NCBI RefSeq assembly: GCF_949987535.1
Contig: NC_080082.1
Span: forward strand, 51,126,374 to 51,190,373
DNA length: 64,000 nt
Source: Balaenoptera acutorostrata
Taxonomy: Eukaryota; Chordata; Mammalia; Artiodactyla; Balaenopteridae
Direction: 5' to 3'
Below are positions 60,211 through 64,000 of this stretch, in pieces (the first letter of the stretch is position 1; each line of letters opens with the position of its first letter). The notes beneath the pieces were generated by a model. That model had not been told where the DNA came from and made no database searches. It saw nothing but the letters and a program-made list of their open reading frames with translations. The position numbers and the translations under genes are program-made.

Positions 60211-60374
60211 AAATAATAATAGTGTTTCAATGTTAACTTTCCTGCTTTTGATAATTATATTGTGGCCATATAAGAAAATGTTCTTGTACTCAGGAAATTC
60301 ACATTAGGGGTAAAAAGGGCTATCATGTCTACAACTTACTGTCAAATGGAGGCAGGCAACCACGTCGAGGCTTT

Positions 60375-60493
60375 TTTGTTTTTTGGCCATGCCCCGCTGC
60401 TTGCAGTATCTTAGTTTCCTGACCAGGGATCAAACCTGGGCCACGGCAGTGAAAGTGCCGAGTCCTATCCACTGGACCGCCAGGGAATTCCCT
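60375..60493 (-). mobile_element. Short CHR-type SINE, reverse
   Basis: Reverse SINE from ttttggccatgccc to accgccagggaattccc. Confidence 0.88.
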
Positions 60494-60829
60494 GCAGGCT
60501 CTTTTTCAAGCTGCCTTATTCAGTCTCTGCAGCCAATGGCCAGTCTCCAAAGGCTAAGAGATTTTGACCAGGGGTCTCTGAGGTCCCCCTCCAAATTACC
60601 TACAAAGAAGAACCAGCCTTAACTTGTTAACTTCATTAACAGGATCCTGACTCCAAATTCACCCCAAACTGCAGGGTTCACTTAAATGTTTATGTTTTTG
60701 GATTCCAGAGGGAATAACAGAAAACAGGCAATCTCAAATGGCCAAGCCAGGGCTATAGAAAAGAATTTTATCCTGGTGTGCGTCTGGTTTCAGAATTTCA
60801 GACAAAACTTCCACATTGTATGAATGTTT
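60494..60829. other. No gene recognised
   Basis: Mixed sequence with no ORF of note. Confidence 0.4.
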
Positions 60830-61765
60830 TGGCTTCAGATTATTTCTATGATTCCATTTAATTCAAGTTCAAAAACAGGCAAAATTAATCCACTGAATTA
60901 TACCCAGGGGCGGCAGTGGGTATTGACTGATAAGGAAGGCTTCGGCATGCTAGAAATGATGTATATCGTGATCTACGTTGTGTTTACACAGTTCTCTGCA
61001 ATATAAAAATTCACTGAGCTGTAGCCTTAACATAAGAATACTCGACTGTCTGTGTATCTGTGTCCAGATCTGGAAACGACCTGGAAAAATGTTTCTTGCA
61101 TAAATAAAATGAAACAATCTGTATTCAAACTTAAAAATTTTTTTTCACATAGACCCACATACTGCCACCCCATCAGGTATAGATATTCCATTTAATTAGA
61201 GTTCAAGAACAGACAAAATTGGGCTTCCCTGGTGGCGCAGTGGTTGAGAATCTGCCTGCCAATGCAGGGGACACGGGTTCGAGCCCTGGTCTGGGAAGAT
61301 CCCACATGCCGCGGAGCAACTGGGCCCGTGAGCCACAATCACTGAGCCTGCGCGTCTGGAGCCTGTGCTCCCAACAAGAGAGGCCGGAACAGTGAGAGGC
61401 CCGCGCACTGCGATGAAGGGTGGCCCCCACTTGCCGCAACTAGAGAAAGCCCTTGCACAGAAACGAAGACCCAACAAAGCCAAAGATAAATAAATAGATT
61501 AATTAATAAAATTGTGCAATCTTAAAAAAAAAAAAAAAAAAAAAAAGAACAGACAAAATTAATCTGTAATGTTAGAATTGGGAGAATGGTTCCCCATGGC
61601 AGGGTAGTAACTGGGAGGGGGTATCATGAGAATTTCAGGGTGCTAGAACGTTGTCTTCTGATCTGAACGCCCAGGGGTGTTCTCTTTGTGACAAGTCATT
61701 GAGCTGTATGTATATTTTTCTATGCATTTTACATCTCAATAAAAGATTTATGTTAAAAACTTAAA
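60830..61765 (+). mobile_element. Old L1 3' end, sense, possibly two copies in tandem
   Basis: The phrase 'ccatttaattcaagttcaaaaacaggcaaaattaatc' at 60857 recurs at 61190 (tttaattagagttcaagaacagacaaaatt). The tail 'tttacatctcaataaaagatt' closes at about 61750. A SINE splits the second copy. Confidence 0.65.
61221..61544 (+). mobile_element. CHR-type SINE (long form), young
   Basis: Sense CHR SINE with the perfect 16-bp duplication aagaacagacaaaatt at 61205-61220 and 61545-61560 and a 22-base A-tail. Confidence 0.94.
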
Positions 61766-62389
61766 AAAGAAAAAGTATTTGCTCCCAAACCTGGCATTGA
61801 GCACAGTGTAGGTGATGAAGGAAAAGAGCTACAAGAAAAAGAAAATGCCCTAACTCCCTACCCATGCATATGTGTTCTGTATCTTTGATTCTGTGCAGGT
61901 AGAAATCAGGAACTGTCTGCTCTAAAAATGAAAGCTTGACTTGTATGGCTTCTGAAAGATGTTACCTGCCTTACCTCTCAACTTCCTTTGCTCCTTAAGG
62001 TGATATACTCATTGTGTTTTGTCTAAAGACTACATAAGGATTGAATGTAATATTTATAAAAACAATTAAAATACTGTTTCAGCATTTCACCCTTTTCTTA
62101 AGCTAATGGTCAAAATCTTATTTGCATTTCATTTGTAATTTTGTCTCAGTCCATCTTAATCACCATTAGTTTGACTTTAGTTTCAGTGAAGAACAGTTTC
62201 TAAAAGTAGCTTTAACTTTTGTTTTTGCGGTTGTTATTGTGGTTTTACGTTTATTGAATTGTTCTACCAGGATTTTATATGGCACAGATTCAAGGAGGTC
62301 AAACGTGCCATGCCTAAAAAACACAGAACGAAGCAAAAAAATTCTTAGAACACAGTAACTTCTAGATCCAGTTTCTTTTCCTTCCATAA
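61766..62389. other. No gene recognised
   Basis: AT-rich spacer with only short frames. Confidence 0.4.
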
Positions 62390-62545
62390 TTCATCTTTTT
62401 TTCCCCCATCCTTATATATAATTGACATATAACACTGTGTAAGTTTAAGGTGTACAATGCCCTGATGTGATACATGTATGCATTGCAAAATGATTACCAC
62501 GACAGGGTTAGTTAACATCTCCATCACCTCACATAATTACCTCTT
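62390..62545 (-). mobile_element. Old L1 3' UTR fragment, antisense
   Basis: 'tatataattgacatataacactgtgtaag', 'gtgtacaatgccctgatgtgatac' and 'gattaccacgacagggttagttaacatctccatcacctc' are antisense L1 phrases. Confidence 0.8.
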
Positions 62546-62556
62546 TTTTCTTTCTT

Positions 62557-62575
62557 TGTGTGTGTGTGTGTGTGT
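62557..62575 (+). repeat. (GT)n microsatellite
   Basis: About nine TG repeats after a TTTCTTTC stretch. Confidence 0.85.
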
Positions 62576-62949
62576 TTGGTGAGAACATTATTTTTAAGTT
62601 AAGCCTAGATAAAAGTATTTTCCGAATGCTCTCAAGGTTTGCTCCTTCAGCAAAATCTTTTACATCAGTTTAGATACTTACTCAGTAAACCCTTTGTTTT
62701 CTAACCACAGGCAAAGTTACATCCATCCTAGCTGCCGTGGAGTCAGAATAGATTTCCAGAAACCAGGCTGACTCTTGGGATGCTGTCACAGATGGACATG
62801 TCATTACATTTTCCAGAAAGAACCTTAAAGGAAATATTAGGAGAAATATGCATTTTTAACAAGATGTTACTTTAGAGAATTCTAACACTTGATCCTTTCA
62901 AAGCACTTTCACTAATGTGGGGAACCGTAAAAAAGGGAGACGAAGGTTT

Positions 62950-63072
62950 CTTTTTTTTTTTTGGTTGCTCCCCGTGGCTTGCAGGATCTTAGTTCCCCCA
63001 CCAGGGATTGAACCTGGGCCCTCAGTAGTGAAAGCACGCAGTCCTAACCACTGGACCGCCAGGCAATTCCCA
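62950..63072 (-). mobile_element. Short CHR-type SINE, reverse
   Basis: Reverse SINE with a T-run start and a 'accgccaggcaattccc' end. The flanks gaaggtttc occur on both sides. Confidence 0.88.
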
Positions 63073-64000
63073 GAGAGGAAGGTTTCAAAAAGAGTTTTGA
63101 GGTGGGCTTTGGCCTTAACGAACTGAACGGAACTGGCTGCTCATCAGCTGGGGCATGTCACATGGGTGAAGTGTGTTCCCACTGTGCAGGGATGCAGCCT
63201 CAAATCCTTGACTCTCCCATCCCCAACGTCTGCATTTTGCAAGCCTCAACACCAACCCCCCATTAAGCCTCCTAATCACAGACACACGCGGTGTCTCCAA
63301 TCTATAACTCCCAGAGGTCCTTGTAGTCACAGATATCCCAGAATGCCAAATTTGACCATCAAGGACCACTTAGTCAGTGACTACAAAACTCACTGATCCA
63401 TTCTGATTGCCGAACAGTGAAACAGTGAATTACACAGATCCCTGATGGCGAACCCACACTGATTTCCAATGCTATCCCAAAGACTGGGGATCAATCGCTG
63501 ACTCCCACTGTCCTACCTCCCCCCACAATTACTAACAGTCCCAATCACTGACACCTCCCCCCCATTGATCCCTCTATTCCCCATTCCCTGATATACAAAA
63601 GTCCAGTCACTGATGCCCTCAGATACCCCCATCGATGATCTAAAGGAAGTCTTCATCACTGATGGCCTAAAGATTTCTCCAAACACTGATCCTCACTGAC
63701 CACCCTCAGAACTGAACCTCGAAGTTTCCACAATCACCAGTTCCAGGTACCCAAACAGAACTTAGAACCTCCAAACCCTGACCCCTCAGGCTTCTGATCA
63801 CTGAGCCCTAACGCCATTCAAATCAGTGTCTTCGAAGAAACCCACTTGGCCTCAGACCCTTGAAGACTACCATAAACTGACCCCCACGCACTCTCTCAAT
63901 CAAGAATCCTCGTTTATTGATTCCCATATACTCCCAATCCATCTTCTTCACAGACACTGACACTGACTCACACAAACCCGCCACCACAGACTCTCTCCCC
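63073..64000. other. C-rich, G-poor segment with recurrent CACTGA words
   Basis: Non-repeat-like segment at the window edge. The + strand is strongly C-over-G biased from about 63250. CACTGA followed by T, C or G recurs roughly ten times (for example about 63390, 63450, 63547, 63617, 63657, 63682, 63691, 63799). There is no ORF of note. It might be regulatory DNA or a decayed minisatellite. Confidence 0.5.
63306..63347. promoter_or_regulatory. Two motifs resembling ZNF143/THAP11 (SBS) sites
   Basis: AACTCCCAGAGG at 63306-63317 and ATCCCAGAATGCC at 63335-63347 resemble the core of the ACTACAATTCCCAGAATGC element common in mammalian housekeeping and zinc-finger promoters. The left halves are poor matches. 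If real, they could mark a promoter at the right edge, perhaps for ZNF793 on the - strand. Confidence 0.3.

Larger units (their letters stand above)
57900..60340 (+). mobile_element. Old L1 (L1M-type) 3' UTR interrupted by an LTR and an L1
   Basis: The left part, to about 58568, has 'ccaaatgatcaaagttaac' and 'attgggacagttaaagaaatc'. The right part, from about 60211, has 'tttcaatgttaactttcctgcttttgataa'. Together they match the uninterrupted copy at 27740-28310. Confidence 0.7.

Overview
This window reads as nuclear DNA of a whale or dolphin, or a close cetartiodactyl relative. About 25 tRNA-derived SINEs of the CHR type (starting near GGGCTTCCCTGGTGGCGCAG or GGACTTCCCTGGTGGTCCAG) lie on both strands, many with intact target-site duplications. 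This SINE family is known from cetaceans, hippos and ruminants. The GC-rich long form that dominates here is the one I associate with cetaceans. That species inference rests on memory of repeat families, not on a search.

Two KRAB zinc-finger genes of the mammalian cluster corresponding to human 19q13.12 anchor the window. On the + strand, 5886-6865 is the terminal finger exon of a ZNF829 orthologue: 326 codons and 10 C2H2 fingers. Its upstream KRAB exons are not in the window. On the - strand, a complete ZNF793 orthologue can be assembled from four coding exons (42506-42492, 36035-35909, 35388-35293, 32078-31096). It encodes 406 residues: a KRAB A box, a KRAB B-type exon and six canonical fingers. 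The two genes converge. From memory of the human map they are not neighbours there and are not convergent, so the juxtaposition deserves a synteny check.

The 24 kb between the genes holds repeats and a processed HNRNPUL1 retrocopy (13920-17575). The retrocopy sits inside an older L1 next to a SINE. Two premature stops and one internal gap disable its 5' third, but the 3' 620 codons remain open.

The ZNF793 introns (32-47 kb) carry MIR, L2, hAT-type elements, several endogenous-retrovirus LTRs and SINEs. From 48 to 57 kb an old antisense L1 hosts two solo LTRs (each with a 4-bp duplication), a SINE and a nearly full-length L1 (50273-56244) with broken ORFs. From 58 to 62 kb more L1 and LTR fragments are nested. 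The last 0.9 kb is C-rich, with recurrent CACTGA words and two motifs resembling ZNF143-type promoter elements.

I see no bacterial-style operons, CRISPR arrays or rRNA genes, and no free-standing tRNA genes. Apart from the two zinc-finger repressor genes, nearly everything assignable is transposon-derived. I did not find a convincing undescribed system. The best leads are the gene order, the largely open retrocopy, the ghost fingers and the motif-rich right edge.
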